A DNA stretch of 64,000 nucleotides from Aliikangiella marina (GTDB taxonomy: Bacteria; Pseudomonadota; Gammaproteobacteria; Enterobacterales; Kangiellaceae), in contig NZ_VIKR01000003.1 in the NCBI RefSeq assembly GCF_007004765.1, positions 310,001 to 374,000 on the forward strand, read 5' to 3'. Below the pieces are notes generated by a model. It saw nothing but the letters and a program-made list of their open reading frames with translations. It made no database searches and had not been told where the DNA came from. The translations under genes and the position numbers were made by a program. Of the stretch, positions 44,643-57,178 are shown one piece after another. Each line of letters opens with the position of its first letter. Position 1 is the stretch's first letter.

Positions 44643-44674
44643 CACGGCGTTAAAACGCTGTGGGTGTTTTTTTT
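44643..44674 (+). terminator. Terminator between nusG and rplK
   Basis: CACGGCGTT (44643-44651) pairs with AACGCTGTG (44654-44662), one G-T pair, and a run of eight T lies at 44667-44674. It separates the secE-nusG unit from the L11 operon. Confidence 0.8.
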
Positions 44675-44750
44675 ACGTTAAATAAATGGGGAGCCTAAAG
44701 TTTGACCACTTGGTTGAATCAAGGCGTTTGAACCCACACTGAGGTGCAAA

Positions 44751-45179
44751 ATGGCTAAAAAAGTCGACGCTTATATTAAGCTGCAAATCGGCGCCGGTAT
44801 GGCGAATCCGAGTCCACCCGTTGGTCCTGCGTTAGGTCAGCACGGTGTTAACATCATGGAATTCTGTAAAGCGTTTAACGCTGCGACAGAGAAGGTAGAA
44901 AAGAATCTTCCTATCCCTGTTGTTATTACAGTATACAACGATCGTTCTTTCACTTTCGTGACAAAAACGCCTCCTGCGGCTGTTCTTATTATGAAAGCGG
45001 TTGGTCTGAAGAAAGGTTCAGGTCGCCCTAATACTGAGAAAGTTGGCAAGATTACGCGTGCTCAGTTAGAAGAAATTGCTAACACAAAAGAGCCAGATTT
45101 AACTGCGGCTGATATGGACGCAGCAGTAAGAACATTGGCGGGTACTGCTCGTTCAATGGGCGTAGATGTGGAGGGTTAA
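44751..45179 (+). CDS. rplK: 50S ribosomal protein L11
   Basis: 142 residues. The N-terminal [36 protein letters not shown] and the C-terminal RNA-binding stretch [10 protein letters not shown] are canonical. L11 forms the GTPase-associated centre with 23S rRNA and is needed for RelA activation. rplA begins 3 bases after the stop. Confidence 0.98.
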   Translation: MAKKVDAYIKLQIGAGMANPSPPVGPALGQHGVNIMEFCKAFNAATEKVEKNLPIPVVITVYNDRSFTFVTKTPPAAVLIMKAVGLKKGSGRPNTEKVGKITRAQLEEIANTKEPDLTAADMDAAVRTLAGTARSMGVDVEG

Positions 45180-45182
45180 TCG

Positions 45183-45884
45183 ATGGCTAAATTATCTAAA
45201 CGTCAAAAGCTGATCAACGAGAAAGTTGACAACGAAAAAGTTTACACCTTAGAAGAAGCGTTAACCCTTTTAAAAGAAGTATCATCAGTTAAATTTGATG
45301 AGTCATTCGACGCAGCGATCAACTTAGGTGTTGACCCTCGTAAATCTGACCAAGTTGTTCGTGGCGCTACTGTTTTACCAAATGGTACCGGTAAAAACGT
45401 TCGCGTAGCAGTCTTCACTCAAGGACCAAACGCTGAAGCGGCTAAAGAAGCTGGTGCAGATGTAATTGGTATGGATGATCTTGCGGAAGAAGTTAAGAAA
45501 GGCAACATGGATTTTGATGTTGTTATCGCTAGCCCTGATGCAATGCGCGTTGTTGGTCAATTAGGTCAAATCCTTGGACCACGCGGTTTAATGCCTAATC
45601 CTAAAGTTGGTACGGTAACGCCGGACGTTGCTACTGCAGTCAAGAATGCAAAAGCGGGTCAGGTTCAATACCGTACAGACAAGGGTGGTATCATCCACGC
45701 GACTATCGGTAAAGGTAGTTTTGAAGTCAACGCGCTAGCAGAAAATCTTGGTGCATTAATCTCTGCACTTAAGAAAGCAAAACCTGCTTCAGCGAAAGGC
45801 ACTTACTTCAAGAAATTATCAGTCAGTTCTACTATGGGACCTGGCTTAACAGTTGACTTAGCAACTGTTGAAACAAGAGATTAG
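45183..45884 (+). CDS. rplA: 50S ribosomal protein L1
   Basis: 233 residues. [22 protein letters not shown] and [16 protein letters not shown] are L1 signatures. L1 forms the mobile stalk at the E site, and in Escherichia coli it represses its own operon. The gene ends 308 bases before rplJ, leaving space for the L10 leader. Confidence 0.98.
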   Translation: MAKLSKRQKLINEKVDNEKVYTLEEALTLLKEVSSVKFDESFDAAINLGVDPRKSDQVVRGATVLPNGTGKNVRVAVFTQGPNAEAAKEAGADVIGMDDLAEEVKKGNMDFDVVIASPDAMRVVGQLGQILGPRGLMPNPKVGTVTPDVATAVKNAKAGQVQYRTDKGGIIHATIGKGSFEVNALAENLGALISALKKAKPASAKGTYFKKLSVSSTMGPGLTVDLATVETRD

Positions 45885-45977
45885 TTTGAAAGTTGACTCG
45901 GTTAATTTAGTCGAGTCAGTTTGAGAGCTTGGGTATTTGGGTTGGCAATTAAAATTTATTTTAGTGTTAACTCAAAA

Positions 45978-46065
45978 CCCGTCATAGACCGTAGGTGAAT
46001 GTTGAAATTGTAGTTCCCTTAATGAGGTGAAATTTCTTCAGTCTTAAAATCCCTACGCAGACGGT
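45978..46065 (+). promoter_or_regulatory. L10 (rplJL) mRNA leader
   Basis: CCGTC (45979-45983) and CGTAGG (45990-45995) pair with GACGG (46060-46064) and CCTACG (46052-46057). This makes the long-range helix with an internal loop that is typical of the L10 leader, where the L10-L12 complex binds to repress translation. It sits in the 308-base gap between rplA and rplJ, which holds no gene. Confidence 0.75.
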
Positions 46066-46151
46066 GGTACCAAAACTCAGTTTTCTGGGCGGTTCACCGT
46101 TTACACTGGAGCGAAAGTTTTTACAGACTTTCTGCTCTGTTTTGTAAATCC

Positions 46152-46173
46152 TCTAACTTGTTTTCAAGTTAGA
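46152..46173 (+). promoter_or_regulatory. Hairpin just before the rplJ ribosome site
   Basis: TCTAACTTG (46152-46160) pairs perfectly with CAAGTTAGA (46165-46173) around TTTT. It ends six bases before the GGAGGT ribosome site, so it probably belongs to the L10-dependent translational control. Confidence 0.55.
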
Positions 46174-46192
46174 CCTTTTGGAGGTGAACGAC

Positions 46193-46717
46193 GTGGCACT
46201 TGGACTAGAAGGTAAAAAGGCGATTGTTAGCGAAGTTAATGATATTGCATCAACTGCGTTATCAGCCGTACTTGCCGAATACCGTGGCATGACAGTTGAG
46301 CAAATGACTGAGCTACGCGTCAAGGCCCGTGAGAGTGGTGTATATCTTCGTGTTGTACGAAACACTCTTGCCAAACGTGCTGTTGAAGACACAGAGTTCG
46401 CTTGCTTAAACGATGCTTTAGTTGGACAGGTTATTTGTGCGTTTTCGCTAGAAGAGCCTGGTGCAGCGGCAAGACTAGTACGTGATTTTGCAAAAGATTG
46501 CGACAAACTAGTTGCAACAGCAGTAGCTGTTGGTGGCCAGTTGCACGGTGCAGAGCAGCTTGATGCTGTTGCTAAACTACCAACCAAAGACGAAGCAATT
46601 GCTTCTTTGATGAGTGTAATGAACGGACCAGTAACCAAACTGGCGCGTACATTGAACGAATTCCCATCGCGTATTACTCGAGTAATCGCGGCGGTCAAAG
46701 ATCAAAAAGCAGCGTAA
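46193..46717 (+). CDS. rplJ: 50S ribosomal protein L10
   Basis: 174 residues from GTG at 46193, which follows GGAGGT at the correct distance and gives the expected N-terminus (ALGLEGKKAIVSEV). A TTG 15 bases upstream is rejected because it overlaps the ribosome site. L10 anchors L7/L12 dimers on the ribosome stalk; AEYRGMTVEQMTELRVKARESGVYLRVVRNTLAKRAV is the family signature. rplL follows after 66 bases. Confidence 0.97.
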   Translation: MALGLEGKKAIVSEVNDIASTALSAVLAEYRGMTVEQMTELRVKARESGVYLRVVRNTLAKRAVEDTEFACLNDALVGQVICAFSLEEPGAAARLVRDFAKDCDKLVATAVAVGGQLHGAEQLDAVAKLPTKDEAIASLMSVMNGPVTKLARTLNEFPSRITRVIAAVKDQKAA

Positions 46718-46783
46718 CGGTTTTACAGTACGTTTATAGTTTTTATTTTTTAATTTTATATTTTAAATCCAGGAGAATGAGTA

Positions 46784-47161
46784 ATGGCTCTTTCTAAAGA
46801 CGATATCTTAAATGCAATTGCTGAAATGTCAGTAATGGAAGTTGTTGAACTAGTTGAAGCAATGGAAGAAAAATTCGGCGTAACTGCAGCTGCAGCTGCT
46901 GCAGTTGTTGCTGCTCCAGGCGCAGACGCTGGTGCTGCTGCTGCAGAACAAACTGAGTTCGACGTAATCATGAAGAGCTTCGGTAGTAACAAAGTTGCTG
47001 TAATCAAAGCAGTACGTGGTATCACAGGCCTAGGTCTTAAAGAAGCTAAAGAAGCTGTAGAAGGCGCGCCAACTCCTATCAAAGAAGGTGTTGACAAAGC
47101 TGAAGCTGAAGAAGTTAAGAAGCAGCTTGAAGAAGCAGGCGCTGAAGTAGAAATCAAGTAA
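46784..47161 (+). CDS. rplL: 50S ribosomal protein L7/L12
   Basis: 125 residues. It has an N-terminal dimerisation helix, an Ala-rich hinge (residues 36-57, [21 protein letters not shown]) and a C-terminal domain with [27 protein letters not shown] that binds translation factors. CAGGAG precedes the ATG. Confidence 0.98.
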   Translation: MALSKDDILNAIAEMSVMEVVELVEAMEEKFGVTAAAAAAVVAAPGADAGAAAAEQTEFDVIMKSFGSNKVAVIKAVRGITGLGLKEAKEAVEGAPTPIKEGVDKAEAEEVKKQLEEAGAEVEIK

Positions 47162-47194
47162 TTGATTGCTACTTTAAAGCAAGCTTAAACAATC

Positions 47195-47226
47195 CGGCTG
47201 GTGGCAATTTTGTCCCCGGCCGTTTT
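47195..47226 (+). terminator. Attenuator hairpin between rplL and rpoB
   Basis: CGGCTGG (47195-47201) pairs with CCGGCCG (47216-47222), one G-T pair, followed by TTTT. Escherichia coli has a partial attenuator at the same place that lowers rpoBC expression relative to rplJL. The 279-base gap has no gene. Confidence 0.6.
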
Positions 47227-47440
47227 GCCGTTTTAAAAAGCGGTATTTTTACGACAGGTTTAAACATTTTTAATTGATACGATCCTATTGATAAAGACTG
47301 ACAAAGGGAGTTGCGAATATCAATAGGTCAGCGGGGAGGATGCCGCAGTGTATTAAACCATTTGTCGCGCGTTATTAGTCGGTTTTATCGTATCAAGAGC
47401 CGATTATACAACATGAATGATAGCTAACTGAGGAGCCCAG

Positions 47441-50400
47441 ATGGCCTATTCATATACTGAGAAAAAGCGGATCCGTAAGGATTTCGGTCTAAACAAACGA
47501 GTTTTAGACGTCCCGTATTTATTAGCAATTCAATTAGATTCATATCGTTCGTTTTTAAACACGGAAGATATTATCGATTCTGGTTTAGAGAAAGCCTTTA
47601 AATCAGTTTTTCCTATTACAAGTTATTCTGGTTCAGCAGCACTTGAGTACATGAGTTACTCGTTAGGCGAGCCAGTATTTGACGTCAAAGAATGTCAAAT
47701 CCGAAGTGTGACTTACTCCGCGGCACTTCGCGTGAAAATCCGCTTAGTTATTTACGATAAAGAAAGCAAAAACAAGACTGTTAAAGAAGTTCGTGAACAA
47801 GAAGTATACATGGGCGAAATGCCGCTTATGACCGATAACGGGACTTTTGTTATTAACGGTACCGAGCGAGTCATTGTTTCTCAGTTGCACCGTTCACCGG
47901 GCGTATTCTTCGATTCAGATAAAGGAAAAACTCACTCTTCAGGTAAGTTACTTTATAACGCGCGTGTTATTCCTTATCGTGGTTCTTGGTTGGACTTTGA
48001 GTTCGATCCTAAAGACTGCTTATTCGTTCGTATCGACCGTCGTCGTAAATTACCGGCGACAATTTTGTTGAGAGCACTTGAGTATTCAACGCCAGAAATG
48101 CTCGAAATGTTTTACGACAATGACAAAGTTCAAATTGATAAAGACGGTGTATTTACGCTTGAATTAATTCCTGAGCGTCTTCGAGGCGAAATCGCGACCT
48201 TTGATATCAAAGGTAAGCGCGGTAAAGTCGTTGTTGAAGAAGGCAGACGAATTACTGTTCGCCATATCAAAGAGTTGGAAAAACTCGGAATCGACAAGAT
48301 TGAAATCCCAACTGATTACTTAATTGGTAAAGCGGTTGCTAAGGATATTATTGATCAAGAAACGGGTGAAGTTTTAGTAGAAGCTAATGCAGAAGTTACT
48401 GAAGAGCTAATTGCTAAATTACAAGAAGCAGAAATCAAAGAATTTGAAACGCTTTACACCAACGATCTGGATTGTGGCCCTTACATTTCAGACACCTTAC
48501 GCATCGATCCATCAACCAATGCTTTAGAAGCGTTGATTGAAATTTATCGCATGATGCGTCCTGGTGAGCCACCAACAAAAGATTCTGCTGAAACATTATT
48601 CGAGAACTTATTCTTCACCGCAGATCGCTATGATCTCTCTCGTGTTGGTCGAATGAAGTTTAATCGTCGCGTTGGTCGCGACTCAGACGAAGGCGAAGGT
48701 ACTTTATCGAAGCAAGACATTATCGATGTTGTTAACACGTTACTCGATATTCGTAATGGTAAAGGTGAAGTGGATGATATCGATCATCTCGGTAATCGTC
48801 GTATTCGAAGCGTTGGTGAAATGGCCGAAAACCAATTCCGTGTTGGTTTGGTTCGTGTTGAGCGCGCAGTAAAAGAGCGTTTGAGCATGGCTGAAGCCGA
48901 CAATCTAATGCCACAAGATTTAATCAATGCGAAACCTGTATCGGCTGCAATCAAAGAGTTCTTTGGTTCGTCTCAATTATCGCAATTCATGGATCAAAAC
49001 AATCCACTATCAGAGATTACCCACAAGCGCCGTGTTTCGGCATTAGGGCCTGGTGGTTTAACGCGTGAAAGAGCGGGCTTTGAGGTTCGTGACGTGCACC
49101 CAACTCACTACGGTCGGGTCTGTCCTATCGAGACACCTGAGGGACCAAACATCGGTTTGATTAACTCGTTGTCTTGCTATGCGCGCACCAACGACTATGG
49201 TTTTTTGGAAACGCCTTATCGCCGTGTTGAAAATGGTAAAGCGACTGAACAGATTGATTACTTGTCTGCGATCGACGAAGGCAAATATTACATTGCACAA
49301 GCTAACGTGGTGTTAGATGACAAAGGTCAAATGGTTGAAGACCTAGTCTCATGTCGATTCCAAGGCGAATTTATGCTAACACCTGCTGACAATGTTCAGT
49401 ATATGGATGTATCGCCTCAGCAGATCGTATCGGTTGCTGCATCGATGATTCCTTTCCTAGAGCACGATGATGCGAACCGTGCATTGATGGGATCAAACAT
49501 GCAACGTCAAGCGGTACCGACTTTAAGAGCTGATAAGCCATTAGTGGGTACTGGTATGGAGCGAACCGTTGCGGTTGACTCTGGGGTAACGGTTGCGGCC
49601 AAACGTGGCGGTATTATCGAAGATGTTGACGCTGGTCGTATCGTTGTTCGTGTTAATGATAACGAAACTAAAACTGGTGAAGCAGGTGTCGATATTTACA
49701 ACCTAACCAAGTACACCCGTTCAAACCAAAATACTTGTATTAACCAACGTCCTATCGTCAGCGTTGGCGATAAGATCGGTCGTGGTGATGTATTGGCTGA
49801 TGGTCCTTCAACAGACCTAGGTGAACTAGCACTAGGCCAAAACATGAAAATAGCTTTCATGCCTTGGAACGGATACAACTTTGAGGATTCAATCTTAATT
49901 TCTGAGAATGTGGTTAAAGAAGATCGATTTACTTCGATTCACATTCAAGAGTTAACTTGTATTGCTCGTGACACTAAGTTAGGTGCTGAAGAAATTACTG
50001 CTGATATCCCTAACGTTGGTGAAAGCGCCCTCGCTAAACTTGATGAGTCTGGCATTGTTTATGTTGGAGCTGAAGTTAAAGCAGGCGACATCCTAGTTGG
50101 TAAAGTAACGCCAAAAGGTGAGACTCAGTTGACGCCAGAAGAAAAACTTCTGCGTGCGATTTTCGGTGAAAAAGCATCGGATGTTAAAGATACATCACTC
50201 CGTGTTTCTTCTGGTACTGTTGGTACCGTTATCGACGTTCAAGTCTTTACTCGAGATGGTGTTGATAAAGACGCGCGTGCTTTGGATATTGAAGCCAGTG
50301 AAATTGCCCGCGTTAAGAAAGACCTTAACGACGAGCTTTCAATTCTTAAAGGTAATATCTACGGCCGTGCATTCAAAATCTTGAATGGCGCAGTTGCAGA

Positions 50401-51511
50401 GAAAGGTCCTAACAAATTGAAGAAAGGGACTACCTTAACAGAAGAATACCTGCAAGAAATTGGTAGCGACCAATGGCTTGACGTTCAATTAAGAGACGAA
50501 GCATTGCAAACGCAAATTGAAGCGTTAGCCACCAATCTTGAAGAACAGAAAAAAGAATACGACAAGCAGTTAGAAATTAAACGCATTAAGATTACTCAAG
50601 GTGATGATTTAGCGCCTGGCGTTCTTAAAGTAGTTAAAGTTTATATGGCTGTTAAGCGTCGTATTCAACCTGGCGATAAAATGGCAGGTCGACACGGAAA
50701 CAAAGGTGTTATCTCAAACATCGTTCCAGTGGAAGATATGCCTTACCTAGCTAATGGTGAGCCAGTTGATATCGTTCTTAACCCACTGGGTGTACCTTCT
50801 CGTATGAACATCGGTCAGATCCTTGAGACTCACTTGGGTTGGGCGGCTAAAGGATTAGGTCGTAAGATCGATGATATGCTCGAAGAACAAGCAGAAGTTG
50901 CTAAACATCGTGAGTTCTTAGAAAAAGTTTATAACCATCGTGATGAACCAACCGTTGACTTAGGTTCATTAAGCGATACAGAGGTAATGAACTTAGCTAA
51001 CAATCTGCGCAAAGGGGTTCCAATGGGTACACCAGTATTTGATGGTGCACAGGAATCTGAAATTAAGCATTTACTTGAATTAGCTGATGAAAATGCTTCT
51101 GGTCAATCTTGGTTGTTCGACGGTCGTACCGGTGAGCGATTCGAGCGTCCAGTAACAGTTGGCTACATGTACATGCTGAAATTGAACCACTTGGTTGACG
51201 ACAAAATGCATGCGCGTTCAACCGGTTCATACAGCTTGGTTACTCAACAGCCGTTGGGTGGTAAGGCACAATTCGGTGGCCAGCGCTTCGGGGAGATGGA
51301 AGTCTGGGCATTGGAAGCATACGGCGCGACTTATACGCTGCAAGAAATGCTGACAGTTAAGTCGGATGACGTTAATGGTCGTACCCGTATGTACAAAAAC
51401 ATCGTTGACGGTGATCACCGCATGGATCCAGGTATGCCTGAGTCCTTTAATGTATTGGTTAAGGAAATTCGCTCACTCGGTATTAATATCGAGTTGGAGT
51501 TGGAAGACTAA
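47441..51511 (+). CDS. rpoB: DNA-directed RNA polymerase subunit beta
   Basis: 1356 residues, the usual gammaproteobacterial length. The rifampicin-binding region, [28 protein letters not shown] (from about residue 508), has the wild-type Asp, His and Ser at the common resistance positions. The C-terminal region [22 protein letters not shown] is the beta clamp connector. The protein forms half of the catalytic cleft. AGGAG precedes the ATG. rpoC follows after 85 bases. Confidence 0.98.
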   Translation: MAYSYTEKKRIRKDFGLNKRVLDVPYLLAIQLDSYRSFLNTEDIIDSGLEKAFKSVFPITSYSGSAALEYMSYSLGEPVFDVKECQIRSVTYSAALRVKIRLVIYDKESKNKTVKEVREQEVYMGEMPLMTDNGTFVINGTERVIVSQLHRSPGVFFDSDKGKTHSSGKLLYNARVIPYRGSWLDFEFDPKDCLFVRIDRRRKLPATILLRALEYSTPEMLEMFYDNDKVQIDKDGVFTLELIPERLRGEIATFDIKGKRGKVVVEEGRRITVRHIKELEKLGIDKIEIPTDYLIGKAVAKDIIDQETGEVLVEANAEVTEELIAKLQEAEIKEFETLYTNDLDCGPYISDTLRIDPSTNALEALIEIYRMMRPGEPPTKDSAETLFENLFFTADRYDLSRVGRMKFNRRVGRDSDEGEGTLSKQDIIDVVNTLLDIRNGKGEVDDIDHLGNRRIRSVGEMAENQFRVGLVRVERAVKERLSMAEADNLMPQDLINAKPVSAAIKEFFGSSQLSQFMDQNNPLSEITHKRRVSALGPGGLTRERAGFEVRDVHPTHYGRVCPIETPEGPNIGLINSLSCYARTNDYGFLETPYRRVENGKATEQIDYLSAIDEGKYYIAQANVVLDDKGQMVEDLVSCRFQGEFMLTPADNVQYMDVSPQQIVSVAASMIPFLEHDDANRALMGSNMQRQAVPTLRADKPLVGTGMERTVAVDSGVTVAAKRGGIIEDVDAGRIVVRVNDNETKTGEAGVDIYNLTKYTRSNQNTCINQRPIVSVGDKIGRGDVLADGPSTDLGELALGQNMKIAFMPWNGYNFEDSILISENVVKEDRFTSIHIQELTCIARDTKLGAEEITADIPNVGESALAKLDESGIVYVGAEVKAGDILVGKVTPKGETQLTPEEKLLRAIFGEKASDVKDTSLRVSSGTVGTVIDVQVFTRDGVDKDARALDIEASEIARVKKDLNDELSILKGNIYGRAFKILNGAVAEKGPNKLKKGTTLTEEYLQEIGSDQWLDVQLRDEALQTQIEALATNLEEQKKEYDKQLEIKRIKITQGDDLAPGVLKVVKVYMAVKRRIQPGDKMAGRHGNKGVISNIVPVEDMPYLANGEPVDIVLNPLGVPSRMNIGQILETHLGWAAKGLGRKIDDMLEEQAEVAKHREFLEKVYNHRDEPTVDLGSLSDTEVMNLANNLRKGVPMGTPVFDGAQESEIKHLLELADENASGQSWLFDGRTGERFERPVTVGYMYMLKLNHLVDDKMHARSTGSYSLVTQQPLGGKAQFGGQRFGEMEVWALEAYGATYTLQEMLTVKSDDVNGRTRMYKNIVDGDHRMDPGMPESFNVLVKEIRSLGINIELELED

Positions 51512-51596
51512 CCAAAAGATTGCGGAATGGCTTGCGCCACAATTAAGGCGCAAGCAATTAACCATCAGTTTTAATTAACTCCGGGAGGAGAAAAAG

Positions 51597-54500
51597 TTGA
51601 AAGATTTATTAAACTTTATTAAACAGCAAAATCAAACTGAAGAATTCGACACGATTCGAATTGGGTTAGCGTCACCTGAGATGATCCGTTCTTGGTCTTT
51701 TGGTGAGGTTAAAAAACCTGAAACCATTAACTATCGTACTTTCAAACCTGAAAGAGACGGTTTATTTTGCGCGAAAATTTTTGGCCCTGTTAAAGACTAC
51801 GAATGTCTTTGTGGTAAATATAAGCGTCTTAAGCACCGCGGTGTTATTTGTGAAAAGTGTGGTGTAGAAGTTGCGCTAGCGAAAGTTAGACGTGAACGTA
51901 TGGGTCACATTGACCTCGCATGTCCGGTCGCACATATTTGGTTCTTAAAATCATTACCATCCCGTATTGGTTTGTTAATGGATATGACGCTTCGTGATAT
52001 TGAACGAGTGCTTTACTTTGAAGCGTTTGTGGTCACTGAACCAGGAATGACAACCTTAGAGCGTGGTCAGCTGTTAAGTGAAGAATCATACCTAGATGCG
52101 TTAGAAGAATTTGGTGATGAATTTGAAGCAAAAATGGGTGCTGAAGCGGTTCAAACTTTGTTGACTCATATCGACATTGAAGAAGAAGCGCGCAATATTC
52201 GTGATGAAATCCCGAATACAAATTCAGAAACGAAATTAAAGAAATTTGCTAAGCGTCTTAAATTGTTAGAGTCATTCATTGAGTCGGGCAACAAGCCTGA
52301 GTGGATGATCATGACTGTATTACCTGTACTTCCACCGGACTTACGTCCTTTAGTTCCTTTGGATGGTGGCCGCTTTGCAACGTCTGATCTTAACGATTTA
52401 TATCGTCGCGTTATCAATCGTAATAATCGTTTAAAACGTCTATTAGATTTGAATGCGCCAGACATTATTGTTCGCAACGAAAAACGTATGCTTCAGGAAG
52501 CGGTTGATGCGTTACTGGATAACGGTCGACGTGGTCGAGCAATCACTGGTTCAAACAAGCGTCCTCTGAAATCACTTGCTGATATGATCAAAGGTAAGCA
52601 AGGTCGTTTCCGTCAAAACCTTTTAGGTAAGCGTGTTGACTACTCTGGTCGTTCGGTTATCGTTGTTGGTCCAACCCTTCGTCTACATCAATGTGGTCTT
52701 CCGAAGAAGATGGCATTAGAATTATTTAAGCCATTTATCTTTGGTAAATTAGAGCTTCGTGGCTTGGCAACAACGATTAAAGCAGCGAAGAAAATGGTTG
52801 AGCGCGAAGAGCCGGTGGTTTGGGATATCTTAGAAGAAGTTATCCGCGAACATCCGGTATTACTTAACCGCGCACCAACGCTTCACAGATTGGGTATCCA
52901 AGCGTTCGAGCCAGTACTCATCGAAGGTAAAGCGATTCAATTACACCCATTGGTCTGTGTTGCGTACAACGCGGATTTCGATGGTGACCAAATGGCGGTC
53001 CACGTTCCGTTGACTATCGAAGCGCAGCTTGAGTCTCGCGCATTGATGATGGCGACAAATAATGTTTTGTCTCCAGCAAACGGTGAGCCGATCATTGTTC
53101 CAACGCAAGACGTTGTACTCGGTCTTTACTACTTAACGCGTGAGAAAGTGAATGATATGGGTGAAGGCATGGTGTTTGCTGACACTGCTGAAGCGCTTCG
53201 TGCGTATCGCAATGGCGATGCGGCACTTCACGCAAAAGTTAAAGTTCGTATGACGCAAACTCATATTGATGATGATGGCAATCGAACTGAAGAAACTTCA
53301 TTGATTGATACCACCATTGGTCGTTCATTGTTGTTCGAAATCGTACCAAAAGGTTTACCTTTCGAGTTGGTCAATCAAAAGATGACTAAAAAGGCAATTT
53401 CAAATTTAGTTAACCAAGCGTATCGTCGTCTTGGTTTGAAAGAAACCGTTATTTTTGCTGACCAATTAATGTACACCGGCTTCAACTACGCAACACTTTC
53501 TGGTGCGTCGGTTGGAATCGATGACATGGTAATTCCAGACGAAAAGAAAACAATCCTTGATTCTGCTGAACAAGAAGTCCGTGAAATCGAAGAGCAGTTT
53601 GCTTCTGGTCTTGTAACGCATGGTGAGCGTTATAACAAAGTTGTTGATATTTGGTCGCACACCAACGAGCAAGTTGCGAAAGCGATGATGGACAACTTAA
53701 GTTTTGAAGATGTTGTCGACGCTGAAGGCGAGAATGTGAAGCAAGAATCGTTTAACTCGATTTACATGATGGCCGACTCGGGTGCTCGTGGTAGTGCCGC
53801 TCAGATTCGTCAGCTGGCTGGGATGCGTGGTCTGATGGCTAAACCAGATGGCTCGATTATTGAAAGTCCAATCAAGGCGAACTTCCGTGAAGGATTGACC
53901 GTACTTGAATACTTCATCTCGACTCACGGTGCACGTAAAGGTTTGGCCGATACAGCATTGAAAACAGCAAACTCTGGTTACTTGACGCGTCGTCTCGTCG
54001 ATGTTGCACAAGATTTGGTTATTACGACTGAAGATTGTGGCACCGAGAAAGGTCTTGTCATGACGCCATTAATCGAAGGCGGTGATGTTGTTGAGCCACT
54101 TCGTGAGCGTGTACTCGGCCGTGTTAACGCTGAGCATATTTACAAGCCTGGTACTGACGAAGTCATTTGTGAAGCGGGAACTTTGCTTGACGAAGAATGG
54201 GTTGAAACATTAGAAGCCAACTCAGTTGACCAAGTTGTGGTTCGCTCGGTAATTACTTGTGAAACGCGCCGCGGTGTTTGTGCCCAATGTTATGGTCGCG
54301 ACCTGGCCCGTGGTCACCGAATTAATATTGGTGAAGCTGTTGGTGTAATCGCTGCACAATCAATTGGTGAGCCGGGTACACAGTTAACCATGCGTACCTT
54401 CCACATCGGTGGTGCGGCATCTCGTCAATCAGCCGAGAATAATGTACAAATCAAAAACGATGGTACTTTGAAGTTACACAACATCAAGTCAGTAGAACGT

Positions 54501-55820
54501 GATGATGGCAAGTTGGTCGTAGTATCTCGTTCAACAGAATTGACGCTGTTAGACGAGTTCGGTCGTGAGCGTGAGCGTTATAAAGTTCCTTATGGTTCGG
54601 TACTTGAAAAGAAAGACGGTGACAAAGTTGATGGCGGCGAAATCGTTGCTAACTGGGACCCGCATACTCACCCAATCATTACTGAAATCGCCGGTAAGAT
54701 TCAACTTCAAGACGTCGTTGAAGGGGTCAACATGACTCGCCAAACGGATGAGTTGACTGGGTTGAGTTCATTGGTCATTACTGAATCCAAGCGTTCAGGT
54801 ACCAAGGCTAATGAAATGCGTCCGATGATTAAGCTCTTTGATAAGAAAGGTAAAGAGCTAATGATTCCAGGAACTAGTATGCCCGCGCAGTACGTGTTAC
54901 CGGTTAATGCGATTGTGAGCATTGAAGATGGTTCGGAAGTTGGTGTTGGTACTGCGATTGCTCGTATCCCACAAGAAGGTTCGAAAACGGGTGATATCAC
55001 CGGTGGTCTACCGCGTGTTGCTGACCTTTTTGAAGCTCGTAAGCCAAAAGAGCCTGCTATCCTGGCTGAAATCTCAGGTACGGTTAGCTTTGGTAAAGAA
55101 ACCAAAGGCAAGCGCCGTCTTGTGATTACCCCGCAAGAAGGTGATGCGTACGAAGAACTTATCCACAAATGGCGTCACTTCAACGTGTTTGAAGGTGAGC
55201 GTGTGGAAAAAGGTGAGGTTGTTTCTGATGGTGCGGATAATCCACATGACATTTTACGTCTTAAAGGGATCAGCGCACTAGCGAATTATATTACCAATGA
55301 AGTTCAAGACGTTTACCGCTTACAAGGTGTAAAAATTAACGATAAGCACATTGAGTCGATTGTTCGTCAGATGCTGCGTAAAGTTAACATCACTAACCCT
55401 GGTGACTCGATGTTACTTAAGGGTGAGCAGATGGAATACACCCGCGTACTGGACGTGAACGATAAGCTGATCGCTGAAGGTAAAGATCCGGTTCAATTTG
55501 AACGAGTATTAATGGGCATTACTAAAGCGTCATTGGCGACTGAATCGTTCGTTTCGGCAGCCTCTTTCCAAGAAACCACTCGTGTTCTTACGGAAGCAGC
55601 TGTAAGCGGTAAGAAAGACCAATTGAGCGGTCTCAAAGAGAACGTTATCGTTGGTCGTTTGATTCCTGCTGGAACTGGCTTAACTTACCACGAAGAGCGT
55701 CGCAAGCGCTTGGCAGGCGAGCTAGAGTTCGAGATGGAAGAAACTGTATCTGCTGAAGAAGCTGAAAAGGCGCTTAGCGATGCATTAAGCTCAACGGGCC
55801 TAGAAGGCGACGAAGCTTAA
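51597..55820 (+). CDS. rpoC: DNA-directed RNA polymerase subunit beta'
   Basis: 1407 residues, TTG start with a very strong ribosome site (GGGAGGAG) upstream. The catalytic magnesium site is NADFDGD, with aspartates at residues 460, 462 and 464. The N-terminal zinc site is [19 protein letters not shown] near residue 70, and a second zinc site is [15 protein letters not shown] near residue 888. The bridge and trigger regions ([24 protein letters not shown]) are intact. The C-terminal tail is acidic. Confidence 0.98.
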   Translation: MKDLLNFIKQQNQTEEFDTIRIGLASPEMIRSWSFGEVKKPETINYRTFKPERDGLFCAKIFGPVKDYECLCGKYKRLKHRGVICEKCGVEVALAKVRRERMGHIDLACPVAHIWFLKSLPSRIGLLMDMTLRDIERVLYFEAFVVTEPGMTTLERGQLLSEESYLDALEEFGDEFEAKMGAEAVQTLLTHIDIEEEARNIRDEIPNTNSETKLKKFAKRLKLLESFIESGNKPEWMIMTVLPVLPPDLRPLVPLDGGRFATSDLNDLYRRVINRNNRLKRLLDLNAPDIIVRNEKRMLQEAVDALLDNGRRGRAITGSNKRPLKSLADMIKGKQGRFRQNLLGKRVDYSGRSVIVVGPTLRLHQCGLPKKMALELFKPFIFGKLELRGLATTIKAAKKMVEREEPVVWDILEEVIREHPVLLNRAPTLHRLGIQAFEPVLIEGKAIQLHPLVCVAYNADFDGDQMAVHVPLTIEAQLESRALMMATNNVLSPANGEPIIVPTQDVVLGLYYLTREKVNDMGEGMVFADTAEALRAYRNGDAALHAKVKVRMTQTHIDDDGNRTEETSLIDTTIGRSLLFEIVPKGLPFELVNQKMTKKAISNLVNQAYRRLGLKETVIFADQLMYTGFNYATLSGASVGIDDMVIPDEKKTILDSAEQEVREIEEQFASGLVTHGERYNKVVDIWSHTNEQVAKAMMDNLSFEDVVDAEGENVKQESFNSIYMMADSGARGSAAQIRQLAGMRGLMAKPDGSIIESPIKANFREGLTVLEYFISTHGARKGLADTALKTANSGYLTRRLVDVAQDLVITTEDCGTEKGLVMTPLIEGGDVVEPLRERVLGRVNAEHIYKPGTDEVICEAGTLLDEEWVETLEANSVDQVVVRSVITCETRRGVCAQCYGRDLARGHRINIGEAVGVIAAQSIGEPGTQLTMRTFHIGGAASRQSAENNVQIKNDGTLKLHNIKSVERDDGKLVVVSRSTELTLLDEFGRERERYKVPYGSVLEKKDGDKVDGGEIVANWDPHTHPIITEIAGKIQLQDVVEGVNMTRQTDELTGLSSLVITESKRSGTKANEMRPMIKLFDKKGKELMIPGTSMPAQYVLPVNAIVSIEDGSEVGVGTAIARIPQEGSKTGDITGGLPRVADLFEARKPKEPAILAEISGTVSFGKETKGKRRLVITPQEGDAYEELIHKWRHFNVFEGERVEKGEVVSDGADNPHDILRLKGISALANYITNEVQDVYRLQGVKINDKHIESIVRQMLRKVNITNPGDSMLLKGEQMEYTRVLDVNDKLIAEGKDPVQFERVLMGITKASLATESFVSAASFQETTRVLTEAAVSGKKDQLSGLKENVIVGRLIPAGTGLTYHEERRKRLAGELEFEMEETVSAEEAEKALSDALSSTGLEGDEA

Positions 55821-55865
55821 GATTGATGCCCGTTATTGACGAAATAATGGGTATTTTAAAGATTT

Positions 55866-55902
55866 GACCACTGATCAACTTTTAAACAAAGTTGCGGTGG
55901 TC
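55866..55902 (+). terminator. Long hairpin after rpoC
   Basis: GACCAC (55866-55871) pairs with GTGGTC (55897-55902), and inside it CAACTTT (55876-55882) pairs with AAAGTTG (55888-55894). No T run follows, and its 3' end is four bases from the rpsL -35 box, so it is either a weak terminator or an insulator. Confidence 0.45.
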
Positions 55903-55905
55903 ATC

Positions 55906-55934
55906 TTGACATCCTGGGCGGTGGCAATTACAAT
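55906..55934 (+). promoter_or_regulatory. Sigma70 promoter of the rpsL-rpsG-fusA-tufA operon
   Basis: Consensus TTGACA (55906-55911) and TACAAT (55929-55934) are exactly 17 bases apart. The bases after the -10 box (GCCGCACCC) are GC-rich, as expected for growth-rate and stringent control. The ATG of rpsL is 84 bases downstream. Confidence 0.9.
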
Positions 55935-56017
55935 GCCGCACCCTGAATTATGGGCCGGATGCTTTGCCTATAGTCCAGGATTATATTTTGTGAAAAAAGC
56001 TGGAGTTATTGTAAACA

Positions 56018-56389
56018 ATGTCAACTATTAATCAGTTGGTACGCAAGCCGCGTAAAAAAGTGGTCCAAAAGAGTAACGTACCTGCGCTAGAAGCGAATCC
56101 GCAAAAGCGTGGTGTTTGTACTCGTGTTTACACTACCACTCCTAAAAAGCCTAACTCAGCACTACGTAAAGTTGCTCGTGTTCGTTTAACAAACGGTTTC
56201 GAAGTAACTTCTTACATCGGTGGTGAGGGTCATAACCTACAAGAGCATAGCGTTGTAATGATCCGTGGTGGTCGTGTTAAAGACTTACCTGGTGTTCGTT
56301 ATCACTGTGTTCGTGGTAACCTTGACTTGGCTGGAGTGAAAGATCGTAAGCAAGGCCGCTCAAAGTACGGTGCGAAGCGACCAAAATAA
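56018..56389 (+). CDS. rpsL: 30S ribosomal protein S12
   Basis: 123 residues. Lys43 in [13 protein letters not shown] and the [13 protein letters not shown] loop (Lys88 region) are wild-type, so nothing suggests streptomycin resistance at these sites. S12 controls decoding accuracy in the A site. It is the first gene of the str operon. A weak hairpin (CCCAAGCC with GGTTTGGG) lies at 56472-56494 before rpsG, where S7 regulates translation in Escherichia coli. Confidence 0.98.
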   Translation: MSTINQLVRKPRKKVVQKSNVPALEANPQKRGVCTRVYTTTPKKPNSALRKVARVRLTNGFEVTSYIGGEGHNLQEHSVVMIRGGRVKDLPGVRYHCVRGNLDLAGVKDRKQGRSKYGAKRPK

Positions 56390-56596
56390 GTTTTAACTTA
56401 TTTATGTAAGACGAATTGGCTAACAGTCGTTACTCAATTCACAAGACATTTAGCAAAACCACAGTTTTATCCCAAGCCTGCAAGGGGTTTGGGTTAAATA
56501 CTGAGCTAAATGTTAACAGACATCCCATAGTGATGTGAGTAAGGTCCGGGCTCATAGTCCTGGATTAACCTGAAGAAACACATAGGAAAATATATT

Positions 56597-57070
56597 ATGC
56601 CTAGAAGACGCGTAGTCGCCAAACGTGAGATCTTGCCAGATCCTAAGTTTGGAAGTGAGCTATTAGCTAAATTCATCAACGTTTTAATGGTTGATGGTAA
56701 GAAATCTGTCGCTGAGCGTATCGTATACAGCGCGCTAGATATCATTAAAGAAAAGAAAAACGCAGAAGATGCGTTAGAAGTTTTCGAACAAGGTCTAGAC
56801 AAAATCAAGCCTTTGGTTGAAGTAAAATCACGCCGTGTTGGTGGTTCTACTTACCAAGTTCCTGTTGAAGTTCGTCCTTCTCGTCAAACAGCATTAGCAA
56901 TGCGCTGGTTGGTAGAAGGTTCACGTAAGCGTGGCGAAAAGTCTATGGACGCTCGTCTAGCGGGTGAAATCCTTGATGCAATTGAAAATCGTGGTTCTTG
57001 TGTTAAGAAGCGTGAAGATGTGCATCGTATGGCTGAAGCGAACAAAGCATTTGCTCACTACCGTTGGTAA
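56597..57070 (+). CDS. rpsG: 30S ribosomal protein S7
   Basis: 157 residues. [43 protein letters not shown] at the N-terminus is the S7 signature; the C-terminal [17 protein letters not shown] is complete. S7 nucleates the head of the small subunit and represses its own operon in Escherichia coli. The 207-base gap before it is longer than in Escherichia coli. Confidence 0.98.
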   Translation: MPRRRVVAKREILPDPKFGSELLAKFINVLMVDGKKSVAERIVYSALDIIKEKKNAEDALEVFEQGLDKIKPLVEVKSRRVGGSTYQVPVEVRPSRQTALAMRWLVEGSRKRGEKSMDARLAGEILDAIENRGSCVKKREDVHRMAEANKAFAHYRW

Positions 57071-57178
57071 GCGTTTATCGCTTATTTGGCGTTTAGTTAT
57101 TGTTTGTTTAGCAAAGTTATACAAGCGAACTCAAACTATAGAGACAACTTCTATAACGAGTATTTAGAGGGATTGTGA

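Noticed and set aside
46756..47157. Long open frame on the minus strand over rplL
   Set aside because: It is the antisense shadow of the Ala-rich rplL gene; composition is Ser/Ala-biased and there is no ribosome site.
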